64,000 nt of DNA from assembly GCA_020091685.1 (NCBI GenBank), contig CM034594.1, positions 427,981 through 491,980 of the forward strand, in the 5' to 3' direction. Under the pieces are notes generated by a model. That model was not told the origin of the DNA, ran no database searches, and worked only from the letters and a program-made list of their open reading frames with translations. The position numbers were made by a program, and so were the translations under genes. The DNA comes from Lutjanus erythropterus (Eukaryota; Chordata; Actinopteri; Lutjaniformes; Lutjanidae). Below, piece after piece: positions 47,303-57,530 of this stretch; the stretch's first letter is position 1, and every line of letters begins with the position of its first letter.

Positions 47303-48640
47303 AAGAATAGCTTTAATTTTGGCAAGTTGCCTCAACTGGAAAAAGCTTGACTTAACAACCAACCTGATCTGGCAGTCGAGCTTGAGATCAGCATCTACTT
47401 TAACCCCAAGATTTGTGACAGTTGGCTTAATGAACTGGGCCAGGGAACCCAGATCTACAGGGGGAGCCCCAGTGGTGCCACCAAAAACCATCACCTCTGT
47501 CTTTTTTTCATTAAAATTTAAAAAGTTTACAGCCATCCAGGCCTTTATGTCATCAAGACACCTAAGTAGCGGTTTGACAGAATAGGAATCTTTCTTTTTG
47601 AGAGGGACATAAATCTGACTGTCATCTGCGTAACAGTGGAATGAGATACCATGATTCCTCAGTATGGAACCAAGTGGAAGCAAGTAGAGAGAGAAGAGAA
47701 GAGGCCCTAAAACTGAGCCCTGTGGGACCCCACATGAGAGACGAGCAGAGGAGGACACAGAATCACCAAGGCTGACACAAAAAGTTCGATCCGCCAAGTA
47801 TGACCTGAACCACTCCAGTGCTACGCCCCTGATACCCACCCACTGTTCCAAACGAGAGATTAAAAGTTCATGGTCCACTGTCTCAAATGCAGCAGTTAAA
47901 TCTAAAAGCACAAGAATAACACAGTCACCGGCATCAGTGGCTAAAAAGATATCATTAAAAACTCTTAAAAGAGCTGATTCGGTGCTGTGCAAGGTTTTAA
48001 AACCAGATTGGAAGACCTCAAGAATGTTATGCTCATCCAGAAAAACCATTAATTGGCTGCAAACTATCTTCTCAAGGATTTTTGAGATAAAAGGCAATTT
48101 AGAGATTGGCCTGTAATTTGAGAGAACAGTAGTATCTTGTCCTGGTTTTTTAATCAAAGGTTGTACTACCGCATGTTTGAGATTTTTAGGGACCACACCT
48201 GAGGACAAACTACTATTTATAAGTGTCAGAACAGAGGACCCTATAGTGGGGAGAACCTCTTTAAAAAGTCGAGGAGGGACCACATCATTCGGAGAACCTG
48301 AGGGCTTCAACAGACCAACAGTCTTCTGTAACAACAACAGAGTTACAGGCTCAAACCTGTCGAAGACAGCAGAGCAGGACACAGAGACTGAAGTGTCATA
48401 TGCAGAGGGTGAGATTAAAGCCCTAGTGGAGGAAACCTTATCAATGAAAAAGTGAAGGAAATTTTCACACACAGCAGGGGAGGACTCAATACAGACAGTC
48501 TGTGGGGCATAAAGAACAGAGTCAATGGTCTTAAACAAGACACGAGGCTTATGACAGTTGGACAGAATAATATCAGAAAAATGTTTTCTTTTAGCATCTT
48601 TCACAGTTGTTTGATAGTGACGCCAGCAGTCCCTTAAAAA
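47279..48640 (-). CDS. L2 LINE ORF, middle part: reverse transcriptase
   Basis: RNA-directed DNA polymerase that copies the LINE RNA at the nicked target. The open frame begins at an ATG at 48724, but the first ~28 residues are out-of-frame. Family sequence starts at FLRDCWRHYQ, near 48640. Counting from 48724: YRPISKLPFISKILEKIV 204-221; QSGFKTLHSTES 239-250; motif A LLDLTAAFETVDHELL 273-288 (D275); motif B CGVPQGSVLGPLLFSLYL 331-348; motif C CYADDSQIY 364-372 (D367, D368); then FNEKKTEVMVF 404-414. The catalytic aspartates are intact. It stops prematurely at 47279, just after LRQLAKIKAILQ, because one base is missing near 47303. Confidence 0.93.
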   Translation of the reverse strand, partial: FLRDCWRHYQTTVKDAKRKHFSDIILSNCHKPRVLFKTIDSVLYAPQTVCIESSPAVCENFLHFFIDKVSSTRALISPSAYDTSVSVSCSAVFDRFEPVTLLLLQKTVGLLKPSGSPNDVVPPRLFKEVLPTIGSSVLTLINSSLSSGVVPKNLKHAVVQPLIKKPGQDTTVLSNYRPISKLPFISKILEKIVCSQLMVFLDEHNILEVFQSGFKTLHSTESALLRVFNDIFLATDAGDCVILVLLDLTAAFETVDHELLISRLEQWVGIRGVALEWFRSYLADRTFCVSLGDSVSSSARLSCGVPQGSVLGPLLFSLYLLPLGSILRNHGISFHCYADDSQIYVPLKKKDSYSVKPLLRCLDDIKAWMAVNFLNFNEKKTEVMVFGGTTGAPPVDLGSLAQFIKPTVTNLGVKVDADLKLDCQIRLVVKSSFFQLRQLAKIKAILQGSTLKQ

Positions 48641-50141
48641 TTTGAAATGACACCTGCAGTTTGTCCCTTTTCCACTTCCGCTCAGCTCTACGGCACTCGC
48701 GTCTGACAGCACGGGTTGTGTCATTCAGCCAGGGTTCAGATTTAATCCTAGACTGCCTGGTTTTTAACGGAGCCACGATGTCTAAAATGGATTGGCAGGT
48801 GGATTGCAGCCATGAGCTGAGCTCCTCCGTATCTTTGTCCAAACACTCAGTGACACAGTTATGAGTCTGACTGAAAACGGCCGAGAACTGAACAGCAGTG
48901 GAAGGGTTAATAATGCGACAAGATCGGGCAGCAGCGCGAGGTTTAACTGTTTTACAAGCAAGGGCAACCTCAAATACTACAGGCATATGATCAGAAAATA
49001 CTGCGTCACAAACTTCCAAATTAAAAACAGGCAAACCAAAAGATAAAACAAGATCAAGTGTGTGTCCGCGTTCTTGTGTGGGACCAGACACAGACTGCAC
49101 AAGATTAAAAGAGTCAATGAGGCTTAAAAAGTCCTTTGCCATTGGCTTATCAGGACAACACACATGAACATTAAAATCTCCAACAATAAGGACACGATCA
49201 TATTTAGGCATGATTTCTGCCAGGAAATCAGAGAACTCATTTAAAAAGTCCTTATTGTAATTGGGAGGCCGATAGACCACTGCACACAACACTGTGTGAG
49301 AGTGACAGACTTCAAACAGGCTCAGTTCAAAGCTGGTGAACGAGGATGGTAACGATAGCTGCTTACATTTATAGTGACTCTTAAAAACAGTGGCAGTTCC
49401 TCCACCTCGGCCCGATGTCCGCGGGGAGTTAAAATAGCAGCAGTTCGGAGGTAAAAGTTCAGTGAAAGCGCTGGACTCACCAACACTCAGCCAGGTCTCA
49501 GTCACACAGAGAAAGTCCAATCCTCGGGACGTGAAGAAATCCTTAACAACAAAAGTTTTATTCGCTAGCGATCTAGCGTTTACCAGGCCAATCCTGACAG
49601 GAACCGGCGGTTCCGCGGCGTCAGCTGTCCGGGGAGCCCGACTCAGAGGCCGCAGGTTACACAGATTCACTCCGCGCCGGCGGGGACGGGGAGAGCAGGG
49701 GCCGCGGGTCTGGAACACCTCATCCGGGCCGACAACGGGTACCAGCCAGGAGTCGACAGAGTCCAGCGGGCGCCAAGAAACATAGACGCGAGGCATCGCT
49801 CCAAACGGGGTCCAGGAAGCCGTAGAAAAACGCGCCATGCAGGCCTTCAGCCTCACCAGCTGACCGCTGCGTTTACCCCGGCGGCGGGAGCGCTTACGCC
49901 GGAGAGGTGGAGCTAGGGCGCGGCAAAGGTGAGCTGGGATCCCCGATAGAAACGGGGGCAAAGTTTTATGTCCCGTATCATCTGACTTCACCAGATCTTG
50001 GGTAGAAAGTTGAAGATCCATCAGTGTTTGGCGATCGCACACCAGTAGAGAGTTGACATATTGGGTAACAAGAGACAGAAACAGCGCAAACACACACAAT
50101 GCTGGCAGAGACAGACGGCAGGCCGTACACACAGGCGCCAT
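48591..50141 (-). CDS. L2 LINE ORF, N-terminal part: APE-type endonuclease (frame broken at 3' end)
   Basis: APE-type endonuclease that nicks target DNA to prime reverse transcription. The open frame extends upstream to 50198, but I take the ATG at 50141 (codon 20 of that frame), which lies in a YY1-like CAAGATGGCG context at the presumed element 5' end. Residues below count from 50198: hydrophobic segment about 28-53; arginine/lysine-rich stretch 98-118; endonuclease about 202-412 with N207 (LVNARSL), E234 (VTETWL), Y309/R310 (VVYRPPN), D341/N343 (VGDFNVH), D382 (HTLDLVL) and D403/H404 (SDHMPV). All expected catalytic residues are present. After 'KLQVSFQIF' (about residue 521) the family sequence continues in another frame, so the last ~14 residues are out-of-frame read-through. 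Confidence 0.92.
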   Translation of the reverse strand: MAPVCTACRLSLPALCVFALFLSLVTQYVNSLLVCDRQTLMDLQLSTQDLVKSDDTGHKTLPPFLSGIPAHLCRALAPPLRRKRSRRRGKRSGQLVRLKACMARFSTASWTPFGAMPRVYVSWRPLDSVDSWLVPVVGPDEVFQTRGPCSPRPRRRGVNLCNLRPLSRAPRTADAAEPPVPVRIGLVNARSLANKTFVVKDFFTSRGLDFLCVTETWLSVGESSAFTELLPPNCCYFNSPRTSGRGGGTATVFKSHYKCKQLSLPSSFTSFELSLFEVCHSHTVLCAVVYRPPNYNKDFLNEFSDFLAEIMPKYDRVLIVGDFNVHVCCPDKPMAKDFLSLIDSFNLVQSVSGPTQERGHTLDLVLSFGLPVFNLEVCDAVFSDHMPVVFEVALACKTVKPRAAARSCRIINPSTAVQFSAVFSQTHNCVTECLDKDTEELSSWLQSTCQSILDIVAPLKTRQSRIKSEPWLNDTTRAVRRECRRAERKWKRDKLQVSFQIFKGLLASLSNNCERC

Positions 50142-50145
50142 CTTG
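50134..50145 (-). promoter_or_regulatory. YY1-like site over the LINE start codon
   Basis: The minus strand reads CAAGATGGCGCC, close to the YY1 consensus AAnATGGCGGC, with the ATG of the motif being the likely ORF start. Mammalian L1 carries a YY1 site at about +13 to +21 that positions transcription start. By analogy the L2 5' end would lie about 10-20 bases further out, near 50155-50165. Confidence 0.5.
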
Positions 50146-50165
50146 AATCTCTCAGGTGCTTTCTG

Positions 50166-52045
50166 GCTGTTGAAGGGCTTGACATAAAGAAATACCAATA
50201 TATCAATTCATTTGTGTTTAGAAGGTACATTTTGTCTTATTTGACCACCATGGGGAAGAAATACTCCTGCAACCTTTTAAAAAACAACTGCCTACTTATC
50301 CAGCCGGCACAGTGCAACACAAGCTACCCATGTTTTGCCTGCAGTTGCTGATTTGTGATCATTAGCCACTAGTTTACCAAGGTTCTCCCAGCAATACATA
50401 ATGTGCAGCTTAAAAAAATCCAAACACAGCTGTAAGAGTTGTGCACTAGCTTTGGTACTATGCAGCTATTCCTTTTCACATTATATGGAGTTAATTGATT
50501 TTTGTTGTAGCAACTACAACATTTACCGTTATATTGACAATCAATTATGTGACTGATTGTATGTGGTGAACCCAAAGATATTTATTACCTAACTCTTCAA
50601 AACATTCAATTTTTGGTTTACATCCTACGGCCTTAACTTTACCATTATCACTGATAGGAGTTATTAATGCTCCCAACCACCAGAGGGCAGCAATGACTAG
50701 CATTCCTAGGTGTAAGCTACGCTTTTATAGCACCCAAACTTTTTACATTGTGTGCCACCCCAGAAAAAATGAGGGTCTCCAAGTACCCCATTAAAATATA
50801 TTAGCATATGCCCACCCTATTGACCTAAGAACAGTTCACACAGGACAGTTTTTTGTCCTAATAAGAAGATTATTTATTGTTGACTGCTGTCAGTCATAGC
50901 TGCGTTCACAGTAAGCCAATGGCTTACAGCCATCACATGTTAGCTCGTAACTAATCGTTGATAAAGCCTGCCTTCGCTACATGCATGAACATGAGTATGT
51001 AGCAAACTGATACTGAAACAAAAAATATTCCAGGAAAGACAAAAGAGATTTTAATTTCATTTTGCTAATCTCATTTTTAAAGTATTTTCATTTGAATTTT
51101 TGTAGTAGTTTTGATTATGTATTTTAAATAAATATATTTCATTTTTAAAATTTTAGATTCCTCAGTGTACCATTAGAGGGAGCTCAAGTATCACCAGTAG
51201 TACTCGTATCACTGTTTGAAAATCTAGGTTTTAGACAGTAGGATTTGGCAGAAGAACACCACAGATGGGGTGAGAAATACATTTTAACCTAGTTTGAGAA
51301 AATATCAAATAAATAATTATATGATGAACACTTTATATTATACTCTGATGAAAAGCAAGCATAGCTCACACTGCCTGAGCCATTAATTACAGTGCTGTCG
51401 AAAGTAGTGGAATTACAGTAACATTTTACCTTCTAATTAGTTACTCCCAATACTGGTTTTCAACAGCAGCAGACAGCTGTTTTCAGTGAAACTCATAATA
51501 ATCAGCCCTGTCACCAAACAGCAGAGACATACAAAGTTTGTGACATACTCAGTGGCACCTTCAGCATCTAACGAGTCAAGCATTTCTCAAATGAGTTTGT
51601 GGAGACCAAAAACAGCAAAATATGGCATTCATATTACATTCATCAGGTTGTAGGAAACCTGACTCTAAATTAATCCTGATGTTGCTCCATCTCCGCTGGA
51701 TGTGAAAATAGGCAACACATTTGTCATAAAAAAATATAAGGCAATACTGTGTCCGAAAAAAGAACATTTCATACTTTTTAATGTGGCCACATTATTTCAC
51801 ATTCTGGCTTCACGTGGAGTTCATCCCTCTGTTGTTTCTGCAGTCTGTTAAAACAGTCAGTGGCGAAAGGCATTAAATGCAACATCCTATTGTAATTTGT
51901 AATCTTTTTTTTTAGAACACAACATATTCCAGTCAATACATTTTAAAATTAAACACAAAAATGCTTGATGATTCAAAGCTTGCTGTTGCTGACTAAAGAT
52001 GTAGGCATGTGGTTGGAATTACTAGGTCCTGGCACCAGTGACTAA
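50166..52045. other. Non-coding DNA, nothing firmly recognised
   Basis: No gene. The stretch about 50745-50830 (CCAAACTTTTTACATTGTG, CTCCAAGTACCCC) resembles the terminus of an old fish DNA repeat, but no partner end was found. It is the 5' flank of the LINE. Confidence 0.45.
50677..50690 (+). promoter_or_regulatory. CTCF-like motif
   Basis: CCACCAGAGGGCAG fits the vertebrate CTCF core CCAS(Y)AGRKGGCRS at every position. One motif match is weak evidence of occupancy. Similar words also occur inside old retroposons. Confidence 0.35.
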
Positions 52046-52049
52046 CACA

Positions 52050-53100
52050 CCTCCACCGCATCCATCGTCCTCCTCTGACTCCTGGAGAAAGTGTTGCCAT
52101 CAGGCCTCCAGTCACCATGATGTATTTATCTCTGGCTCTCTACTCATGACTGATACTTTCCATTAGCATGGAGGGGGGGTGGGGAGGGTTTAAATCTCCT
52201 GTGCTGGCTTGCATGGGTAACACCTGAATAAATTCACCCTCCCCTTCCGATATCACCCCCGCTCTCTACTCTCCCCATATCTCCGTTACTATCCGCTGAT
52301 CATGTCTCATCCATCCCTTCAATCTCACGACCATCCTCTCTGCTATCTCTCCATCAACCCTGTTGCAGCCACTCGCGCTCCACTCCTCCCCCTTCCTCTC
52401 CTCTCCCCTCCTCCCTCCATCCCTCCCTCTGTCTAGCCTAAACAGTGCCTGTTCAGTGCCCTGATAATCCCCTAAGTTCTTTTCTAAATGGCTGACTAGT
52501 CCAGCAGTGTCCCCTGAAAGACTTAGCATTATTGAATGAAATGTGGTAAATGCCGCCGCTGGGGAAAATTAATGCCACATCGTATCACTCTCACCCTTCA
52601 TCTCCTCCCATGTGTTCAGCCCGACTATTGTCTTTATTGAAGGATTGAAGCTGAAGACTGATATTCCCTATTTCTATTCATCTGCCGGTGGGGCTGGCCG
52701 AGTGTAGTCAAACGCAATACAGAGCTGTCACTTTTGATCAACATTATAGAGATGGTTCAGGGCTCTTTTTTTTTTTTATCTTACGCTTGCTCCTTCTTCA
52801 AATGACGCTTTATAGAAAGTCATTTCCATTCATTTTGCATTTTGCCAGGCTTTTAAGATGGGGAGTGAGACTTCACAGCAGCGCTTAAAACAAACAAAAA
52901 AGAGCAGGAACATCCATTTTGAAGAACCCAGGTGGAAGGACGCTAAATAAAAATTAATCATCGCCTCCTGCAAGGTGCAGCAATACCTTTTATGATTCAC
53001 CCTTAAAAAATACGCTTCATGCACCGTAAGCCTCTCTTTTTATGATGCACCCTGCCCGTGCAGAAGCATTTGAATTGATTTAATGGCTGTATTAACTATT
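52050..53100. promoter_or_regulatory. Strong candidate conserved non-coding region
   Basis: Complex, repeat-poor DNA in two blocks (about 52050-52760 and 52810-53100) interrupted by a CT-rich patch (52380-52435) and a poly(T). Notable words are GGAAAATTAATGCC, CTAAATAAAAATTAATCATC and the twofold word TTTTATGATNCACCCT at 52988-53003 and 53038-53053. Stops occur in all frames. Conservation is inferred from texture. Confidence 0.38.
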
Positions 53101-53585
53101 CTAACTTTTTCTACTGAGGAGTCTTCACAAAAAAGCCTTTCAAGGGTGTCACCCATGTTTAAGTTATTTTAGGGGCCTTTGGCTTCTTTTGTGTTTGTAA
53201 ACTGGTGTTGAAAGGTAAAATTTTATGCCAGAGACCAGGAAAGTACAACAATATGTTTCCTCTGGGGCAGATTTGTTTTTATTATTCACTGGAATTTAAC
53301 TTTTAACAGGCACACTTTGCATTCATTTATTATTTGGCAAAATACACAAAAACCCTCTGCTTGTGTATAACTACCAGGAGCAAGTCAGAGAGTACAGGAC
53401 GAAAAAGAAAAGTAAGAAAAAATCTGCAGTAAAACTTTAAAAACATATCTTTTGTGCACTGAATTTTCTCACCAATCAGTCACTTCCCAAGTCAGTACAG
53501 ACAGAAAATTAAACACCTTTGTCCACGGTACATAGCAATATTGCAAGTTAAATGGAGAATGAGAAGATCTGATCCCACCTTTCTC
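53101..53585. other. Non-coding DNA, nothing recognised
   Basis: No gene, repeat terminus or RNA gene recognised. Confidence 0.45.
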
Positions 53586-53589
53586 TTGG

Positions 53590-53636
53590 CCCCTACCTGC
53601 TTTCAATCTCTCCAGTAAATTGAAAGCAGGTAAGGG
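53590..53636. repeat. Short hairpin, 18-bp stem with one mismatch
   Basis: CCCCTACCTGCTTTCAAT, an 11-base loop, then ATTGAAAGCAGGTAAGGG: 17 of 18 positions pair, with a few more weak pairs outward. It could be a small fold-back, a decayed MITE core or a structured RNA. It is shorter than a typical miRNA precursor stem and I recognise no miRNA seed family. Confidence 0.75.
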
Positions 53637-53639
53637 CTA

Positions 53640-55947
53640 CAGTCTGAACTGAGTTTGGTCTTGTTAGTGAAATAAATGAGGCTCCAATCACCAGTAACTA
53701 TGGGAACAACGCCACATGTTGCAGCAGGCAACACACGGCAGATTCTAAGCAGCTCATCAATAAGAAGAGGAAATGATCTGAAAGACTCTGGGATCGATTA
53801 AGTTTCAAGATGTATCGTATAGCAGAGATTAGCATTTTCACTATGTATCACCTCAGGTCAAAGTTATTCATTAGTCATTTTCAATGGCACTATGTTTTTG
53901 GAAAAACGGCCATTAGCAATGTACTCTATTATCACCAGATTCAGGCAGTTTGTGTAATCGATCCTGTGCACACTGAAAATGTATGCCACTGTGTAAAGCT
54001 GGCTGTGCATTTATAAAATGAAAACTGTCATTTCCACTGTTACATTATTGATTCTTTCATTTATTCTGTCTGTCTGTGTATTTTAAGAAAATCACTGTGA
54101 GAACCAAGATACAGAATCTGCACAAATTCTTATGTTTATCTTCTCTCAAACATCTACTCATATATTCAGTTTTCACTCATTGGTACAAACAACATACTCA
54201 GGACTGATTCATTCCCTAATTTCCCATGCTATTTCACCGATATTATTATTGGTGCTTTATAAAGCTGCTACATTACAACCAGTAATTTAGTTTTGTGATA
54301 TTAGCCTGCTGGTACCACATGATGGCCAGCATGTGGTCTGTTTTGAACTGACGTCTTATTATTGTGAATCAATGCTTCATCAGTGCAAATAAACAAGGAG
54401 ATAGACTAGGTGCTGACACACTCAACCTTTATCAGCCAGCAGGTAGTATAGTCTCATTTCTTTCTTTCTTTCATTCAGTAATTGCTTTTGTGTGTATTGC
54501 CTTGAATCTTTTGTATGAAGATGCACACACTCATGCAACTAAATTTGAACTCATCAGTGCACAAAGGGCTGACTTGAATAAGTGCATTCAGGTGGATGCC
54601 TAAGCTGCATATTGTTCCTTAAATTTTCCACCACTTTTACTGAACATGTCATCCACTCAGGTGGTAAACTGTGCAATTTGAAATGATTACAGTTTAAACA
54701 GTCTTGCAGCAATGCCACCTCAGTGTAATAGTAATCAGGTGAAAAAATTTTCTTTCCAAATCAAAGTTTATCTGGTGTCCATGGCTCAATATTTTGAACA
54801 TGCAACCATTCTTTTTTCCTTTCTGTATTGGCTATATGTCCTGAACAGCAGACTGACCAACTAACATTATTCCTATAACTACAATGACACTATTTCTATT
54901 CTGTTTTATTTTGTTTTGTTTAATCTACTTAGATTTGATAGTAGCTTTGAAACGTGCTGTAATAGTTATTCAATTTCATCTTGAAATTATCTCTTTAAAA
55001 AGATATCCCATCTCTGTTGAAATGTTTTTTTTCTCTCTGTGCAGACACTTTGATTGCAGGGTAAGTCATGCAAGATCTGGAGCAGTTAATATCTGATTAG
55101 TGCTGTCTCTGCATAACTGCTTTTTTTAACAACTGACTCTGTCCCCCTATACAGAAGCAGAGTTTACCACTAGAAGTCCCAGAATCCTGTAATTTCTAGA
55201 ACTACTGTAATCAACTGTGTTGACTGTGAGTCTAAGAGATGAATGCATCCATTCTGTTAGAATATCTTTTAACCCCAAAAGTAAATTTTGTGAAGCTTTT
55301 AGATTAATCTTAAATTACTCAGAACAAGAAACAAACAATCAGCTGTTTTTTTATATAAGATTATGAAATATTTCATTTTACATTTATAACAAATTTAGTT
55401 CTGAAACAATCATAGAACATATAGAAGCATACAATATAATGTAACATGTATAATAATTTAATACAATATAATAATATTCCCAGCGGGAGTCCATGTATCT
55501 TACATTCTCTCTAAACCTGGTACTGCCTCCTTTTTTCTTGTATGCAGCTTTGGTAGTTTCTTCTGCTGCTTTTTGTTATCTTTTGTGTATTCTTATTAAA
55601 AAAAAAAAAAAAAGTTGGAGACATTTCTCTTTGTAGTAAGTAAGCGTACTCTTGGGTCTATGGGTACTTTGAGAGCTCTAACACAAAAAAATCAGCGAGT
55701 TACAGCTGCTGAGACAAAAAGTGTTACAGTACAACCATCCCCAGATTCCCCTACCTTATGTTCCTCAAATCCTTCAATTATTCTTCTGATTAAGACAATT
55801 TAGCCTGAGCAACCAGGATGCATCTCCTATTGCGCAAAAAAGTAACAAGATAGGCCAATTTCTATGCAGTCAATATGGCTGCATTTAAACTGAAATAGGT
55901 AAAAAGGTAACTAACGTAAAATCACACATCCTTTGTCTTTTGTGTTA
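53640..55947. other. Non-coding AT-rich DNA
   Basis: About 2.3 kb without recognised genes. An A run of about 17 bases ends at 55613, and AT-rich patches (55425-55480) occur. No transposon termini identified. Confidence 0.5.
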
Positions 55948-55954
55948 TTTATAT

Positions 55955-55991
<37 letters not shown>

Positions 55992-55992
55992 A
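55948..55992. repeat. (TA)n microsatellite
   Basis: An AT dinucleotide array of about 22 units with one AAAT interruption at its centre. Self-complementary and cruciform-prone. Confidence 0.95.
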
Positions 55993-56985
55993 ACTTGAAA
56001 ATACAGACAAGTCAGTTCTCAACAGCAGTGTATTTTTTTAATTCATGGCCATTCTAGTATTAAGCCAAGTGATAGAAAAAAAGAACAGAAATACAGGAGA
56101 TTAAAATCAGCACCAACAAAGTTTCTGAGTTACTCTGACTCTGTATTTAAGATACACCGTTGTTTGGCTGTGTGGCAAGAAATCTTTTTGTCCCCACACT
56201 GTAGAAAGTACTCCTTTGATAATTTTTAGAGAGATAAGTGTTGGAGGCATTTTTGCAGCCGAGAATGTCAGGTCCAATATAAGATTGGGAGAAAAGAGAG
56301 CCTGCATTACATTCTATGTGTAAGAATCACACCCACCTGAGACAACCACCCACTTCTTTTTTTTTTCTGAATTCATGCACATAAATACACTGTACATGCT
56401 GAATCTTGTTGGTTTCAAAAAGGGCCACATGTTATATTCTATTCATACAAATGTTGGGGGGGGGGAAGGCACATCTGTGACAACAAAGTAATTCTAAGTA
56501 GCATTTCTTTTCTGCAAGACAGTACAGTTAATTCCCTTTCAGCTGCACCCTGCAAACATCCATATGAGATGAGCTGTGGAAATGTCCCCATTTGAGCTGT
56601 ATTCAGAAATCTCTTTGTTCCTCTCCATTGGGTTCCAGCCTAACCCGGCATTACTATGAATAGAAAATCTGATGGTGATGTAAAGTACCATTGTGCGTGT
56701 GTGTGTGAGTGTTGTGTGAGTGTACAGTGTGAGTGTACATGCAGTACATGTCCAACCCAGTGTTTTGATCATTTCTTCCTTATTACAAACTCAAAGGATC
56801 AAACAAACAAACAACAGCTGTCCTACATAAGCTAGGTTTAAAAAAGGCAACAAGAACATTTCCTTGGAAAATAAAAAAAAAGAAGTGAAATGGCCCACAT
56901 TTAGACAATTTGTATGTTTTTGTTGTGCAGTTTCATTATTGATTATAAACTAATATAGGGCTGAAAAAAATGTTTTAATCACTTT
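55993..56985. other. Non-coding DNA with G10 and GT-rich patches
   Basis: No gene. A run of 10 G lies at 56456-56465. A GT/GTGAGTGT patch lies at 56695-56745 with GTGTGAGTGTAC repeated. Confidence 0.5.
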
Positions 56986-56988
56986 CTA

Positions 56989-57530
56989 ACACTTTATAGT
57001 AACCATCATTAATAATTCATAAATCGATAGTTAAACTTTAGTTAAAGGTTATTTCACTATTAACTAACAATATTAAATACTTGTTAATCATTTGCAAATT
57101 ATTTGTAAACCTTTAAGACAGTGTTACATAAAGAGATTGACTTGATATTTTTAACAGTAATAAAAAATACTTGTAACTTATATATGTTACATACAACAAC
57201 TGTAACATACTTATATTAACCCAAACATGATATTTTCCTAAACTTATCCAAGTATTTTGTTTCCTAAACTTAATCAAATATTTTTGGTTCATGAATTTTG
57301 AAAGTCGAAGCAAATTATTGCTAACTTGACCGCAGAGCCCTGCGCTTGCAGCTGCTCACTGACCAAGCTGTCGTATTTGACAAGTTTGGAGTGAGGATGT
57401 CTTGGTAGAAAACATTTATAAACATTATTTGAATGTTTGTTAACAAAAAATAATTATTAACTTATATTTAATTAACTATAAACTTACTATTTAACTTTAC
57501 TATTTTTAATGATGGTTATTGTAAAGCACC
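56989..57530. mobile_element. TIR-bearing MITE, about 540 bp
   Basis: Left end ACACTTTATAGTAACCATCA then TTAATAAT. The right end in reverse complement reads GTGCTTTACAATAACCATCA then TTAAAAAT. The terminal inverted repeats are about 28 bases and well matched. Subterminal TTAACTAA/TTAATTAACTA stretches repeat in both halves. The interior is non-coding. ACACTTTACAATAA-type ends are common in fish hAT-like MITEs, but no clean 8-bp target duplication is visible, so the superfamily is uncertain. Confidence 0.75.

Larger units (their letters stand above)
46565..50165 (-). mobile_element. Nearly full-length L2/Maui-type LINE
   Basis: Minus-strand order: start codon with hydrophobic leader (50141), APE endonuclease, reverse transcriptase, L2-type C-terminal region ending at 46800, then a 3'UTR of about 235 bases. 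The 3' end has the fish L2 hallmark: CTGTACAGCACTTTGGTCCA, then AATAAAG, then three TTGGA repeats (46565-46579). The motif set (FHCYADDSQIY, TTRLDYCNALYVGV, ILASLHWLPIHFRI) places it in the L2 clade rather than L1 or RTE. Two single-base frameshifts (about 48634-48642 and about 47303) break what should be one ORF. The 5' boundary is estimated from the YY1-like site and is uncertain. No target duplication was identified, which is usual for L2. Confidence 0.93.

Noticed and set aside
47319-48637. Plus-strand open frames inside the LINE
   Set aside because: Antisense shadows of the L2 reverse-transcriptase frame.
49462-49785. 107-codon plus-strand frame in the GC-rich LINE 5' part
   Set aside because: Antisense shadow of the endonuclease ORF, open only because of high GC.
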